Part shown: positions 8,768 to 16,810 of the stretch, piece by piece
Position numbering within the stretch: position 1 is the stretch's first letter
Layout: every line of letters begins with the position of its first letter
Source of the DNA: Acidimicrobiia bacterium
GTDB lineage: Bacteria > Actinomycetota > Acidimicrobiia > Acidimicrobiales > MedAcidi-G1
Length of the DNA: 64,000 nt
Assembly: GCA_012959995.1 (NCBI GenBank)
Contig: DUCC01000009.1
Location: forward strand, 64,328 to 128,327
Direction: 5' to 3'
Made by a program: the position numbers and the translations under genes
The notes under the pieces: model-generated
The model's input: the letters and a program-made list of their open reading frames with translations, nothing else
Databases searched by the model: none
Told to the model about the DNA's origin: nothing

Positions 8768-9945
8768 ACGAAAACGAGGCCCTAAAAGCCCCCGACGCCT
8801 CCGGCCGTTTTGGCGATTTCGGCGGCCGTTTTGTGCCCGAAACCTTGATGCCTGCTTGCTTGGAGTTAGAAGAAGCCTTCAACGAATCCTGGGCCGACCC
8901 GTCTTTTCGTAAAGAACTCGACGATTTGCTGGCCGACTACGCCGGGCGACCATCGCCGCTCACCGACTGCCCGAATTTGTCGGAGTTGCTGGGTTGCCGG
9001 GTGCTGCTAAAACGCGAAGACCTCAACCACACTGGATCGCACAAAATAAATAATGTTTTGGGTCAAGCTTTGCTGGCTCAACGCATGGGCAAAACTCGGT
9101 TGGTGGCCGAAACAGGAGCCGGTCAACATGGGGTGGCTACGGCCACTGCAGCGGCGTTACTCGGGATGGAATGCTGCGTCTATATGGGCGAGGTTGATGT
9201 GGAGCGCCAAAAACTCAATGTATTTCGTATGCGCTTGCTGGGGGCTGAAGTGCGTACCGCCTTGTCTGGAAGCCGCACGCTGAAAGACGCTATTAACGAG
9301 GCCATGCGTGACTGGGTGGCCACTGTTGAAGAGTCGCATTACTGCTTGGGTTCGGTGATGGGGCCTCACCCGTACCCCTGGATGGTGCGGACCTTTCACG
9401 AGGTTTTGGGTAGCGAAGCCCGCAGCCAGTGCGAGGAACGACTGGGCACCACACCCGATGTGGTGGTGGCTTGTGTCGGTGGCGGTTCAAACGCCATAGG
9501 GATTTTCTCCGGTTTTGCTGATTCTCCCGCCGAATTGGTGGGCGTTGAACCAGCAGGCGGAGCGGCGGTGGGCCGCGGCGTGCCTGGTGTGGTTCATGGT
9601 TCACGGTCGTTTTTGATGCAAGACGAATTCGGCCAGGTCTTGGAAGCAGAATCCATAAGCGCCGGGCTGGATTACCCCGGGGTAGGACCCGAACATAGTT
9701 TCTTGGCTGCTTCGGGGCGTGCCCGCTACGAATCGGTGAACGACGCAGAGGTCGTGGAGGCCTTTCAGTTGCTCAGCCGTTTAGAGGGGATCATTCCCGC
9801 CCTTGAACCAGCGCATGCGTTGGCTTGGGTGTCTCGTGAGCGGGCCTCGCTGGCCGGAAAAACCGTGCTGATCAACTTGTCCGGGCGGGGCGATAAAGAC
9901 GTCGACCAGATACTGCAACTCCTCGAAAAAGAAGGCCGAGCATGA
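8758..9945 (+). CDS. trpB: tryptophan synthase beta chain
   Basis: TrpB condenses indole with serine using PLP. The 395-residue protein has HTGSHKINN with PLP-lysine Lys96, ETGAGQHG for indole binding, and [10 protein letters not shown] for the cofactor phosphate. The N-terminal [15 protein letters not shown] is typical of the TrpB1 type that pairs with TrpA. The chosen ATG follows a GAAGAAGGAAC ribosome site; an in-frame TTG 15 bases upstream is less likely. The gene overlaps trpF by ten bases and trpA by ATGA. Confidence 0.97.
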   Translation: MELNENEALKAPDASGRFGDFGGRFVPETLMPACLELEEAFNESWADPSFRKELDDLLADYAGRPSPLTDCPNLSELLGCRVLLKREDLNHTGSHKINNVLGQALLAQRMGKTRLVAETGAGQHGVATATAAALLGMECCVYMGEVDVERQKLNVFRMRLLGAEVRTALSGSRTLKDAINEAMRDWVATVEESHYCLGSVMGPHPYPWMVRTFHEVLGSEARSQCEERLGTTPDVVVACVGGGSNAIGIFSGFADSPAELVGVEPAGGAAVGRGVPGVVHGSRSFLMQDEFGQVLEAESISAGLDYPGVGPEHSFLAASGRARYESVNDAEVVEAFQLLSRLEGIIPALEPAHALAWVSRERASLAGKTVLINLSGRGDKDVDQILQLLEKEGRA

Positions 9946-10727
9946 GCGGAACAGTAGAAGAAGCGCTGCGGGCTCGCCGGGAAGCGGGGGGAAAGTCTCT
10001 GGTTATTTATGTGACCGGTGCCTTGAACGACGATTTCGAAACCACGGTATTGGCGGTAGCGGCGGCCGGTGCTGATGTTATAGAAATCGGCATCCCTTTT
10101 TCTGACCCGGTAATGGATGGGCCGGTCATCCAAGAGGCCAACGAGAAAGCACTCAAAGGTGGGGCGACCCCGGCAAATATTTTGAGTCGCTTGCAGCGCC
10201 TCGAGGTGGAGGTGCCGTTGGTGGTAATGACCTACTACAACATCGCCGCCCACATGGGTTTGGAACGTTTTGCGCAAAGTTTGGCCAAGGCGGGCGTAGC
10301 CGGGTGCATCCTCCCCGATATGCCTCTAGAAGAAACAGCCGACTGGGCGGCCGTCGCCGATGCCGCCGGAGTAGAAACTATTCTTTTGGCTGCCCCCACC
10401 GGCGACGATGCACGCTTGACGGCGGTAAGCGAACGGTCACGGGGCTTTATTTATGGAGTGGGTTTGTTGGGAGTAACTGGGGTGCGCAGCGAACTGGCCT
10501 CTAGCGCCACCGAGATCGCTCGACGGTTAAAGAGCCTGACTGACCTTCCAGTACTCATCGGGGTAGGCATCGGTACCCCAGAACAAGCGGTAGAAGCCGC
10601 AGCGGCCGGAGACGGCGTGGTGGTAGGTACCGCAGTGGTAGCCCGCATGCTGTCCCCTGAGGGCCCTCAGGGCGTTGCCGCGTTGGTTAAGGACTTCCGG
10701 GAGGCCCTCGATGCGTCGTGCGCTTAG
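9942..10727 (+). CDS. trpA: tryptophan synthase alpha chain
   Basis: TrpA cleaves indole-glycerol phosphate and delivers indole through the tunnel to TrpB. The 261-residue barrel carries Glu48 and Asp59 in [15 protein letters not shown], the catalytic pair of the family, plus [17 protein letters not shown] and [10 protein letters not shown]. The ATGA overlap with trpB fits equimolar production of the complex. Its 3' end overlaps the haemoglobin gene by 17 bases. Confidence 0.97.
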   Translation: MSGTVEEALRARREAGGKSLVIYVTGALNDDFETTVLAVAAAGADVIEIGIPFSDPVMDGPVIQEANEKALKGGATPANILSRLQRLEVEVPLVVMTYYNIAAHMGLERFAQSLAKAGVAGCILPDMPLEETADWAAVADAAGVETILLAAPTGDDARLTAVSERSRGFIYGVGLLGVTGVRSELASSATEIARRLKSLTDLPVLIGVGIGTPEQAVEAAAAGDGVVVGTAVVARMLSPEGPQGVAALVKDFREALDASCA

Positions 10728-11124
10728 CCAACCAGAGGGCAGTGCTTCAGGCAGCCTGCACGAAGTAGTAGGCGGAGACCAGTGGTTCGTGGACTTGGTG
10801 AATCGCTTTTACGACGGGGTGGAACAAGACCCGGTGTTGCGACCGCTTTACCCCGAGGACCTCACTGACTCGCGAAAATGGTTGGCTATGTTTTTGCAGC
10901 AATATTGGGGCGGCTCACACGCTTACGACGAACAACGCGGGCACCCACGTTTACGTATGCGGCATGCAGGTTTTGTCGTGGGGGAGCGAGAGCGTATGGC
11001 TTGGATGGTCCACATGACGGCCGCCGTTCAAAGTGGAGGTTTAGAACCCGAAGCCCAAGAGGTCGTTATGGCATACTTCGACAATTCCGGCCGTCATCTC
11101 ATCAACGATGAGAGCGCTGAATAA
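10711..11124 (+). CDS. group II truncated haemoglobin (TrHbO type)
   Basis: A 137-residue 2-on-2 haemoglobin. Diagnostic residues are Tyr34 in RFYDGV (B10), YWGGSHAYDEQRGHPRL, proximal His85 in RMRHAGF (F8), and Trp98 in ERMAWMVHM (G8), all typical of the O group found in actinobacteria. Such proteins bind oxygen, or handle NO and peroxide. The first ATG that leaves a compact N-terminus was chosen; it lies inside the last codons of trpA, so expression is probably coupled to the trp operon. An earlier in-frame GTG is possible but would lie deeper in trpA. Confidence 0.92.
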   Translation: MRRALSQPEGSASGSLHEVVGGDQWFVDLVNRFYDGVEQDPVLRPLYPEDLTDSRKWLAMFLQQYWGGSHAYDEQRGHPRLRMRHAGFVVGERERMAWMVHMTAAVQSGGLEPEAQEVVMAYFDNSGRHLINDESAE

Positions 11125-11157
11125 GGCTTTGTAATTTGCGTGTAGGGCAGGCTCTTT

Positions 11158-11176
11158 GCCCGTAGAGGGCGGTTTT
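11158..11176 (+). terminator. possible weak terminator after the trp operon
   Basis: GCCC, a five-base loop (GTAGA) and GGGC are followed by GGTTTT. The stem is short. An alternative stem, GGGCA with TGCCC, overlaps it just upstream. It sits in the 182-base gap between the haemoglobin and HU genes. Confidence 0.3.
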
Positions 11177-11223
11177 ACCAATATGGTGCTTTAAAAAAAT
11201 ATTCCCAAAAAGGGCTTAAATGC

Positions 11224-11229
11224 TTGACA
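11224..11229 (+). promoter_or_regulatory. -35-like TTGACA upstream of the HU gene
   Basis: A perfect TTGACA lies 78 bases before the HU start, which has a GTAAGGAG ribosome site. No convincing -10 hexamer is visible 16-18 bases downstream, so only the -35 part is called. Confidence 0.35.
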
Positions 11230-11306
11230 TGGGCCTAGAAAAGGTGTCGCGTGTCATTTGACCCGAGAGAGGAAGTGTCTTTCTCGCTAACAGTAAGGAG
11301 TGGTCA

Positions 11307-11585
11307 ATGAATAAAAGTGAGCTAATTGCAGTTATGGCCGCAGAAACCGGAGTGTCCCAAAAGGATGCTGGTGCCTGCATTGATGCCATGTTTGGCGCTA
11401 TCGCTGGCACCGTACGCGGTGGTGGCAAAGTAAGCATCCCTGGGTGGATTTCCTTTGAGCAGGTCGATCGGGCCGCTCGTGAAGGTCGTAACCCAGCAAC
11501 CGGAGCAGCAATGCACATTCCAGCCAGCAAGGCTGTGAAGGTAAAAGCTGGTTCAAAGTTGAAGGCAGCCGGCAAAGGCGCCTAA
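11307..11585 (+). CDS. HU-family DNA-binding protein
   Basis: A 92-residue nucleoid protein. It begins MNKSELIAVMA and has GKVSIPGWISFE, GRNPATGAAMHIPAS with the Arg-Asn-Pro DNA-intercalating turn, and VKVKAGSKLK. It lacks the long lysine/alanine tail of mycobacterial HupB and ends soon after the core fold. The preceding AAGGAG-type site supports the ATG. It is probably monocistronic, with two hairpins just after the stop. As an HU homodimer it would bend and compact DNA. Confidence 0.95.
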   Translation: MNKSELIAVMAAETGVSQKDAGACIDAMFGAIAGTVRGGGKVSIPGWISFEQVDRAAREGRNPATGAAMHIPASKAVKVKAGSKLKAAGKGA

Positions 11586-11595
11586 TTCAGAATCG

Positions 11596-11615
11596 CAGTT
11601 GACTTCGGTTAACTG
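11596..11615 (+). other. hairpin with a UUCG tetraloop after the HU gene
   Basis: An eight-base stem (one G-U pair) closes a TTCG loop with the stabilising C(UUCG)G arrangement, ten bases after the HU stop. It is a plausible 3' mRNA stabiliser or part of the terminator region. Confidence 0.5.
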
Positions 11616-11626
11616 AACTGGCGTGG

Positions 11627-11656
11627 GTTGGGGTGACGTGGAAGCGTCGCCCCAAC
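11627..11656 (+). terminator. probable terminator after the HU gene
   Basis: A 12-base stem with one G-U wobble (GTTGGGGTGACG against CGTCGCCCCAAC) and a six-base loop. A T-rich stretch follows only after about 14 bases, so it may be intrinsic but weak, or a 3' end stabiliser. Confidence 0.55.
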
Positions 11657-11723
11657 GTTCGCCGAAGTGTTTTTACTTTCCGATGAGTCATCTGGTAAAC
11701 CGTCTGTTTAAGGTCGTTGGCTA

Positions 11724-12173
11724 ATGAGTACCTTTCCGCTTCCCCAAGAAGTTATTCCTCACCGTGATCCGTTCCTGTTTTTAACCGAGGTCACGGCGCT
11801 GGAAGCCGGGGTTTCTGCTACCGGGTTTTGGCAACTCACTGGCCATGAAGATTTCTTTGCCGGGCATTTCCCTGGCCTCCCTACCTTGCCTGGTGTCTTA
11901 CAGTGCGAGTCCATTGCTCAACTCGGGGCCTATGCGTTGTTGAGTAATCCAGATTTCGCAGGAAAGTTGGCGCTCTTTGGCGGCATTGACAAGGTTCGTT
12001 TTCGCCGCCAGGTGCTCCCCGGAGATCGTTTAGAACTCGCAGTGACCCTCGATCGAGTATCGGCACGGGCCGGGCGGGGCAGTGGCACAGCAACCGTCAA
12101 CGGGGAAAAAGCCTGCCAATGCGACCTGTTGTTTGTTTTTGCCCCAGTAGCAACGGGCGAAGATTCAGCTTAA
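11724..12173 (+). CDS. fabZ: 3-hydroxyacyl-ACP dehydratase, FabZ family
   Basis: This 149-residue hot-dog fold protein dehydrates 3-hydroxyacyl-ACP. IPHRDPFLFL opens the fold, GHFPGLPTLPG contains catalytic His48, and GVLQCESIAQ contains Glu62. It faces the reverse-strand fatty-acid cluster tail-to-tail, overlapping the fabF stop by TTAA. A TAAGGT hexamer is present nine bases upstream. A role in fatty-acid elongation with the neighbouring FabG, ACP and FabF is likely. FabZ-like proteins of other lipid pathways cannot be excluded. Confidence 0.88.
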   Translation: MSTFPLPQEVIPHRDPFLFLTEVTALEAGVSATGFWQLTGHEDFFAGHFPGLPTLPGVLQCESIAQLGAYALLSNPDFAGKLALFGGIDKVRFRRQVLPGDRLELAVTLDRVSARAGRGSGTATVNGEKACQCDLLFVFAPVATGEDSA

Positions 12174-13342
12174 GCGGGGCCAATAACCAGTGACCCGTTG
12201 TGGCCGCCAAAGCCAAACGAGTTAGACATGGCCGGCGCAGGCTCCCACGAAACGGGAGCGCCGGTCACCAAGTTGATGGCGGCCATGTCTGGGTCTGGGG
12301 TGGCGTAGCCCGCAGTGGGCGGAATCAATGCTTTTTGCATAGCCAAAACTACGGCTACGGCTTCGATGGCTCCGGCGGCGCCCAAAGCGTGACCGGTGAT
12401 GCCTTTGGTGGAAGTAACCAACGGGTTGCCGTCGCCAAACACCTGGGCCATGGCGGCTGCTTCGGCCATATCGTTGAGAGGAGTTGAGGTGCCGTGAGCG
12501 TTTACGTGGCCGATCTGATCAGCGGTAAGGCCTGCTTCTTCTAGGGCGAGTTGCATGCAACTAATGGCTCCGACCCCGCCGGGAGAAGGTGCGGTGATGT
12601 GGTGGGCATCGGCAGTGCTCGCTCCGCCGAGTATTTCGGCCAAAATGGTGGCGCCTCGTTCTTGAGCGGTATCCCAGTCTTCAAGAACCAGCATGCCGGC
12701 ACCTTCACCCATCATGAAGCCGTCTCGTTCGGCATCAAAAGGCCGAGAGATGCCGGAACTCGAAATAGCGGTCATGTTGGTAAATCCGGCAACGGCGGTC
12801 GGGGTAAAGGCCGCTTCGGTTCCACCGGCCAAAACCACGTCGCAGCGGCCTCCGGCAATTAAACGTGCAGCGTTGGCAATGGCGTGAGTGCCTGCAGCGC
12901 AAGCCGTGCATACGTTTTCGGCGGGGCCACAAAAACCGTGGCGCATAGAAACCGCGGCGGTGGCAGCATTGGCCATCATCATGGGCACCAAAAATGGAGA
13001 GACCCTTCGTTCGCCCTTTTCGAGCAGGACTTTAATCTGTGCTTCGAGGGTGGCGATCCCCCCAATGCCGGTGGCTACAATGACCCCTTTACGAGCGGCT
13101 TCGGCGGTTAAATCGCCGGCCTGTTCCAAAGCCATTTGTGCGGTGGCCAGAGCTAATTGGGTGCTGCGGTCACTGCGCCTTATGTCTTTTGGGTTCGCAA
13201 AATACGGGGCGGGGTCAAAGTCTTCAATGCGGCGTTCTCCTTCGGGGGCGGGCCCACAAAGGCCATCCCAGAAAGCATCAACGCCGGTACCACAAGAGGC
13301 GATAACGCCGAGGCCGGTAACGGCCACTCGCCTCCGGGTCAT
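12170..13342 (-). CDS. fabF: beta-ketoacyl-ACP synthase II
   Basis: A 390-residue condensing enzyme of the KAS II type. It has nucleophile Cys148 in NVCTACAAGTH, His283 in NAHGTSTPLND, Lys313 and His318 in TKGITGHALGAAG, and a C-terminal NSFGFGGHNGSLV. It elongates acyl-ACP with malonyl-ACP. It starts one base into the acpP stop (TAATG), so ACP and synthase are coupled. It is somewhat shorter than the usual 410 residues, with trimmed loops near 100-120. It is the last gene of the fabD-fabG-acpP-fabF set. Confidence 0.95.
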   Translation of the reverse strand: MTRRRVAVTGLGVIASCGTGVDAFWDGLCGPAPEGERRIEDFDPAPYFANPKDIRRSDRSTQLALATAQMALEQAGDLTAEAARKGVIVATGIGGIATLEAQIKVLLEKGERRVSPFLVPMMMANAATAAVSMRHGFCGPAENVCTACAAGTHAIANAARLIAGGRCDVVLAGGTEAAFTPTAVAGFTNMTAISSSGISRPFDAERDGFMMGEGAGMLVLEDWDTAQERGATILAEILGGASTADAHHITAPSPGGVGAISCMQLALEEAGLTADQIGHVNAHGTSTPLNDMAEAAAMAQVFGDGNPLVTSTKGITGHALGAAGAIEAVAVVLAMQKALIPPTAGYATPDPDMAAINLVTGAPVSWEPAPAMSNSFGFGGHNGSLVIGPA

Positions 13343-13578
13343 TAGAGCTTGCCGGTAATGAGGTCGAAGGCGCCGCCAATGGTGGCAATGCCTTCTAATT
13401 CGTCCTCTTCGACGGTTACGTCAAATTCTTCTTCCAAAGCCATGACCAACTCGACTAAGTCCAAGCTGTCGGCGTCTAGGTCGTCAGCGAAGCTGGCTTC
13501 CTTAGTGATTTGTGCGGCATCCACGGCAAGGACCTCCACGGCACATTTAGTAAATCGTTCAAAGTTTTCTTCGCTCAC
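13342..13578 (-). CDS. acpP: acyl carrier protein
   Basis: A 78-residue acidic carrier protein. Ser38 in DLDADSLDLVELVMALEE is the 4'-phosphopantetheine site. The four-helix pattern and length are standard. It lies between fabG and fabF in a fatty-acid synthesis cluster. The ATG is preceded by a GGAGAAACC site. The stop overlaps the fabF ATG by one base. Confidence 0.96.
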   Translation of the reverse strand: MSEENFERFTKCAVEVLAVDAAQITKEASFADDLDADSLDLVELVMALEEEFDVTVEEDELEGIATIGGAFDLITGKL

Positions 13579-13682
13579 CGGTTTCTCCAGTTCAATAATG
13601 TTAGGGAACGGTCAGTACTGTAGTGGGGCAATTCGGTGCTTAAACCTTTTTTTGTTCCAAAAAATGGTCACCAGGCACAGAC

Positions 13683-14423
13683 CTAACCCATGAACAACCC
13701 GCCATCAACCGGTAAAACGGCTCCGGTGACGTAGCCGGCAGCATCGGAGGCCAAAAAAGCTACCACATCAGCCACCTCTTGAGGTAGGCCGAGGCGTTTC
13801 AAAGGCACCGCTTCGGCGTAAGCATCTTGTTGCTCCTCGGGCAGGGCCGACAGCATGTCGGTCAAAATAGGCCCCGGAGCCACCACGTTGACGGTGATGT
13901 TGCGGCTCGCAAACTCTTTGGCCAGAGAACGCCCTAAACCCACTAACCCTGCTTTTGATGCTGCATAGTTGGCTTGCCCCGTTTGTCCGATGCGGCCGGC
14001 GATAGAAGAAACAAAAACAATACGGCCCCAGCGTTTTTTCATCATGCCTTTAACGGCACGGCGAGCCACCTTAAAGTTGCCGGTCAGGTTGGTGTCAATA
14101 ACTGAAGAAAAATCGTCGTCGGACATGCGCAACACCAGACCGTCTCGGGTGATACCCGCGTTGGCCACCAAAATTTCTACCGGGCCGAGTTTTTCTTCAA
14201 TTTCCGCAAAAGCGGCGTCGATCTGCTCGGTGTCGGTGATGTCGCAACTTACGGCGAGCAAACCGGCGTCGGTAACCTCTGGCGGGGCTTCACCTCGACA
14301 GGTCACGGCCACCTGGTGCCCTTGGGCGGCAAAAGCTTGAGCACAGGCCAGGCCGATGCCTCGGTTGCCGCCGGTCACCAAAACGACGCGTGAACCTTCA
14401 GCGGGGGTTGAGTCTTGATTCAT
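13683..14423 (-). CDS. fabG: 3-oxoacyl-ACP reductase
   Basis: A 246-residue short-chain dehydrogenase that reduces 3-oxoacyl-ACP with NADPH. TGGNRGIG at 17-24 binds the cofactor, and NAG at 88-90, Asn112, Ser140, Tyr153 and Lys157 (YAASK) form the active site. The C-terminus ends GAVLPVDGGLFMG. The ATG at 14423 was chosen for its GAGGAGAA ribosome site. An in-frame ATG at 14447 overlaps the fabD stop as ATGA and would add eight residues; either may be used. Context in the fab cluster supports FabG over a generic reductase. Confidence 0.93.
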   Translation of the reverse strand: MNQDSTPAEGSRVVLVTGGNRGIGLACAQAFAAQGHQVAVTCRGEAPPEVTDAGLLAVSCDITDTEQIDAAFAEIEEKLGPVEILVANAGITRDGLVLRMSDDDFSSVIDTNLTGNFKVARRAVKGMMKKRWGRIVFVSSIAGRIGQTGQANYAASKAGLVGLGRSLAKEFASRNITVNVVAPGPILTDMLSALPEEQQDAYAEAVPLKRLGLPQEVADVVAFLASDAAGYVTGAVLPVDGGLFMG

Positions 14424-14443
14424 GGAGTTCTCCTCGGTAATGC

Positions 14444-15619
14444 TCATTGCTCAACAATGAGCCAAGCGATGGGTTGACTAGCTGAGACACGTTCGGTATC
14501 GACGGCCAACCAGCCTTGTAGCTTTCCGGCGAACGAAGAACGCACTTCTTCTTGCCCGACGTGTCCCAAAAGGTCACCGGCTTGGACTGGTGATCCAAGC
14601 TCTCGCCCAGAAACTGGAGTAAAGACCCCGGCGGCGGGGCTGACCACCAATCGTTCGGTGGCGTAGAGATGCTCGCCTTCTTGCTCGCTGCTTGAAGACT
14701 GGGGCCCCGCCAAGGCTTCGAGCAGCAAGTCGAGATGGTCGGGGGTGTTTACCGAATGACGGGTGGCTTCTTTGATAGTGCGTTTTACTAGGCCGGTAAG
14801 CACGGTCCCCGGGCCTAGTTCGATAAAGGTGGTGAACCCGGCGCTCTCTAAGGTGGCCAAACTTTGATGCCAACGCACCGGGCTACAGAGTTGAGCGTTC
14901 ATTAAGACCCGCCAAGTTTCGGGGCTTTGATGGGCGGTGGCGTCCACATTGGCCACCACTGTTCCTTCCGGTGGGCGAATCTCGGTGTTGTCAATAGCAG
15001 CAGAAAGACGCTGGCGAGCGCCATCCATGAGCGGGGTATGAAACGCTCCGGCCACGGCAAGCGGGGTGATCCGTTTTGCTCCACGATCTTTTGCTTCTTG
15101 CCCGGCGGCCGCCACCCCGGATGGGCTGCCGGCGATAACTACTTGGCCGGGGGCGTTGTAGTTGGCTACCCAAACTGGTTCGTCGACTGCCGCACAGGCT
15201 TCTTCAACGGGGGCATCTTTGAGGCCAAGAACCACGGCCATAGAGCCCTCTTGGTCTTCGATGGCTTGCCGCATGGCTTCGCCGCGCTCGATTACTAAAC
15301 GCACTCCATCGGCGAAGTCCAAAGCGCCGCTCGCCGTAAGGGCGCTGAATTCTCCCAAACTGTGCCCGGCGTGGCCGACGGCATCAACGCCTACCCGCTC
15401 TACGGCATCGAGGACCATCATGGACATGAGGTAGGTGGCCAGTTGGGCATTATGTGTTTCTTGTAACTCTTCTGCCGAGGCGTGGAGCAAAAGGTGAGCA
15501 ACGTCTCGTTGGGCGATGCTGGCCGCTTCTTCAACCAATTCCCAAGAAGGGTGATCTACCCACGGGGCGCCCATGGCGGGCTTTTGGGATCCTTGCCCAG
15601 AATAGGTAAAAACAATCAT
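14444..15619 (-). CDS. fabD: malonyl-CoA:ACP transacylase with C-terminal biotinyl/lipoyl-like barrel
   Basis: FabD loads malonate onto ACP. Residues 1-300 are the transacylase: YSGQGSQ at 6-12, Ser87 in GHSLGE, His194 in AGAFHTPLM, and ELGPGTVLTG. After a Ser/Glu-rich linker (about 305-318), residues 325-391 form an extra domain with the rhythm of a biotinyl/lipoyl carrier barrel (VSPAAGVFTPV, VQAGDLLGHVG, SSFAGKLQGWL, VSASQPIAWL). It lacks a modifiable lysine at the hairpin, where Glu-Glu-Val-Arg stands instead. Typical FabD is about 310 residues, so the tail is a fusion. It is the first gene of the reverse-strand fab set. Confidence 0.92.
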   Translation of the reverse strand: MIVFTYSGQGSQKPAMGAPWVDHPSWELVEEAASIAQRDVAHLLLHASAEELQETHNAQLATYLMSMMVLDAVERVGVDAVGHAGHSLGEFSALTASGALDFADGVRLVIERGEAMRQAIEDQEGSMAVVLGLKDAPVEEACAAVDEPVWVANYNAPGQVVIAGSPSGVAAAGQEAKDRGAKRITPLAVAGAFHTPLMDGARQRLSAAIDNTEIRPPEGTVVANVDATAHQSPETWRVLMNAQLCSPVRWHQSLATLESAGFTTFIELGPGTVLTGLVKRTIKEATRHSVNTPDHLDLLLEALAGPQSSSSEQEGEHLYATERLVVSPAAGVFTPVSGRELGSPVQAGDLLGHVGQEEVRSSFAGKLQGWLAVDTERVSASQPIAWLIVEQ

Positions 15620-15732
15620 CTGGGGGGGGTCTCCTCAGTGGTGGCCAGCGGCGCGTAAACGATGATGCAACTACGGTAGTCGTTCAAAACGAGAATGGGG
15701 GAATGAGGGTCTGATGCTGCGTCTGATGACGG

Positions 15733-15738
15733 TAGGCT
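15733..15738 (+). promoter_or_regulatory. -10-like TAGGCT upstream of tRNA-Leu(CAA)
   Basis: TAGGCT lies 17 bases before the tRNA 5' end and matches the hexamer seen before many genes of this window. Confidence 0.45.
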
Positions 15739-15755
15739 CCCGTCCACGGTTCCCT

Positions 15756-15842
15756 GCCCGGGTGGCGGAATTGGCAGACGCGAAGGATTCAAAATCCTTT
15801 GGCCGCAAGGTCGTGAGGGTTCAAGTCCCTCCCCGGGCACCA
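15756..15842 (+). tRNA. tRNA-Leu (anticodon CAA)
   Basis: The acceptor stem GCCCGGG pairs with CCCGGGC. The D arm has GGCGGAATTGGCAGACGC, the anticodon stem-loop has CAA at 15790-15792, a long class II variable arm follows, and the T arm contains GGTTCAAGTCC. The discriminator A is followed by an encoded CCA. It reads UUG codons. Confidence 0.95.
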
Positions 15843-15895
15843 CGAGTTTTATGAGAAGAAGGAAACTTCTTCTTTGGCATTTTCTCCGGAGGGTT

Positions 15896-16201
15896 ATGAA
15901 TCGCAAGTTGTTAGAACGTCGACTCAAAAGTATTGGAGCGCTCTTGCGCCGCCAACGGATGGAACTTTCCATTGCCGATGAACAACTGCGTCATCTAAAA
16001 AACGAGGCCGACGATGCTCGGGTTCGTTCTTTAGTGTCCGAAACCGCTCTGGCCGACCGGGAGCGGAGAGGTTCGGACCAACAGGCTCGTGCCATGTACC
16101 GCCACCACACGTTGCTGAGTAACGAAATAGCCGAACTAGAAATGCAACAAGATGAGTTGTTGGATCAAATCGCCGTGCTGGCCGAGGGGTCCGATGTCTG
16201 A
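15896..16201 (+). CDS. small coiled-coil protein of unknown function
   Basis: A 101-residue, strongly charged and almost entirely helical protein. Heptad-like Leu/Ile/Ala spacing runs through most of its length (for example LRHLKNEADDARVRSLVSE and LLSNEIAELEMQQDELLDQ), suggesting a coiled coil. No catalytic motif or membrane segment is visible. The ATG was chosen for the GGAGGG site just upstream; an earlier in-frame ATG at 15851 is possible. It overlaps the start of the ANTAR regulator by eight bases and is probably co-expressed with it. Function unknown. Confidence 0.6.
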   Translation: MNRKLLERRLKSIGALLRRQRMELSIADEQLRHLKNEADDARVRSLVSETALADRERRGSDQQARAMYRHHTLLSNEIAELEMQQDELLDQIAVLAEGSDV

Positions 16202-16784
16202 GTTGGTTCGTGTGGTGTTGGCCGAAGATGAAGCGATCATCCGTTTGGACCTGAAAGAAACCTTGCAAGACGAGGGCTACGAGGTGGTCGGCGATACCGG
16301 TCGGGGCGATGTTGCTCTCGACCTGGTGGCCCAGCACAACCCAGATGTAGTGATTTTAGATATCAAAATGCCGGGGCTTGACGGGATTGAAGTGGCCCGG
16401 CAAATTTCGGCATCTCACGACACCGCAGTAGTAATCTTGACGGCCTTTAGCCAAAAAGATCTCATCGACCGAGCAGTGGCCGCCGGCGCATTGGCTTACC
16501 TGGTCAAACCCTTTCAACGATCCGATTTGATCCCCGCAGTCGAAGTGGCTCGAGCCCGACACCAAGAAATGCGAGCATTGACCGACCAAGCCCATACCTT
16601 GGCGGAGCGCTTAGCGGCCCGCAAGGTTCTCGACCGTGCAAAAGGCCGCCTAATGGATGAAAACGGACTAAGCGAAGCAGATGCTTACGGTTTTATCCAA
16701 AAAGAAGCAATGTCGGGGCGACGTTCCATGCTGGAGGTGGCTAACGAAATACTGGCACAAACCTCGCCGCCTGCTACTTCGTGA
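16194..16784 (+). CDS. pdtaR: ANTAR-domain response regulator (PdtaR/AmiR type)
   Basis: A 196-residue regulator with a receiver domain (acidic pair at 11-12, phosphoacceptor Asp56 in VVILDIKMP, Lys in YLVKPFQ) followed by an ANTAR RNA-binding domain (about 130-190: LAARKVLDRAKGRLMDENG, LSEADAYGFIQKEAM). ANTAR proteins bind paired hairpins in mRNAs and act as antiterminators. Order next to polA-rpsA-coaE-uvrBA matches mycobacterial pdtaR (Rv1626), which responds to the kinase PdtaS; no kinase is encoded next to it here. The ATG is inside the end of the coiled-coil gene. Confidence 0.88.
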   Translation: MSELVRVVLAEDEAIIRLDLKETLQDEGYEVVGDTGRGDVALDLVAQHNPDVVILDIKMPGLDGIEVARQISASHDTAVVILTAFSQKDLIDRAVAAGALAYLVKPFQRSDLIPAVEVARARHQEMRALTDQAHTLAERLAARKVLDRAKGRLMDENGLSEADAYGFIQKEAMSGRRSMLEVANEILAQTSPPATS

Positions 16785-16798
16785 CCATCGAGAAAAGG

Positions 16799-16804
16799 TA
16801 AGGT
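16799..16804 (+). promoter_or_regulatory. -10-like TAAGGT before polA
   Basis: Six bases before the GTG start of polA. Confidence 0.55.
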
Positions 16805-16810
16805 CGCCTC

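Noticed and set aside
15616..15972. 118-codon reading frame on the minus strand
   Set aside because: It is the antisense of tRNA-Leu(CAA); its GEGLEPSRPCGQRILNPSRL-type segment is the well-known false translation of leucine tRNA genes.
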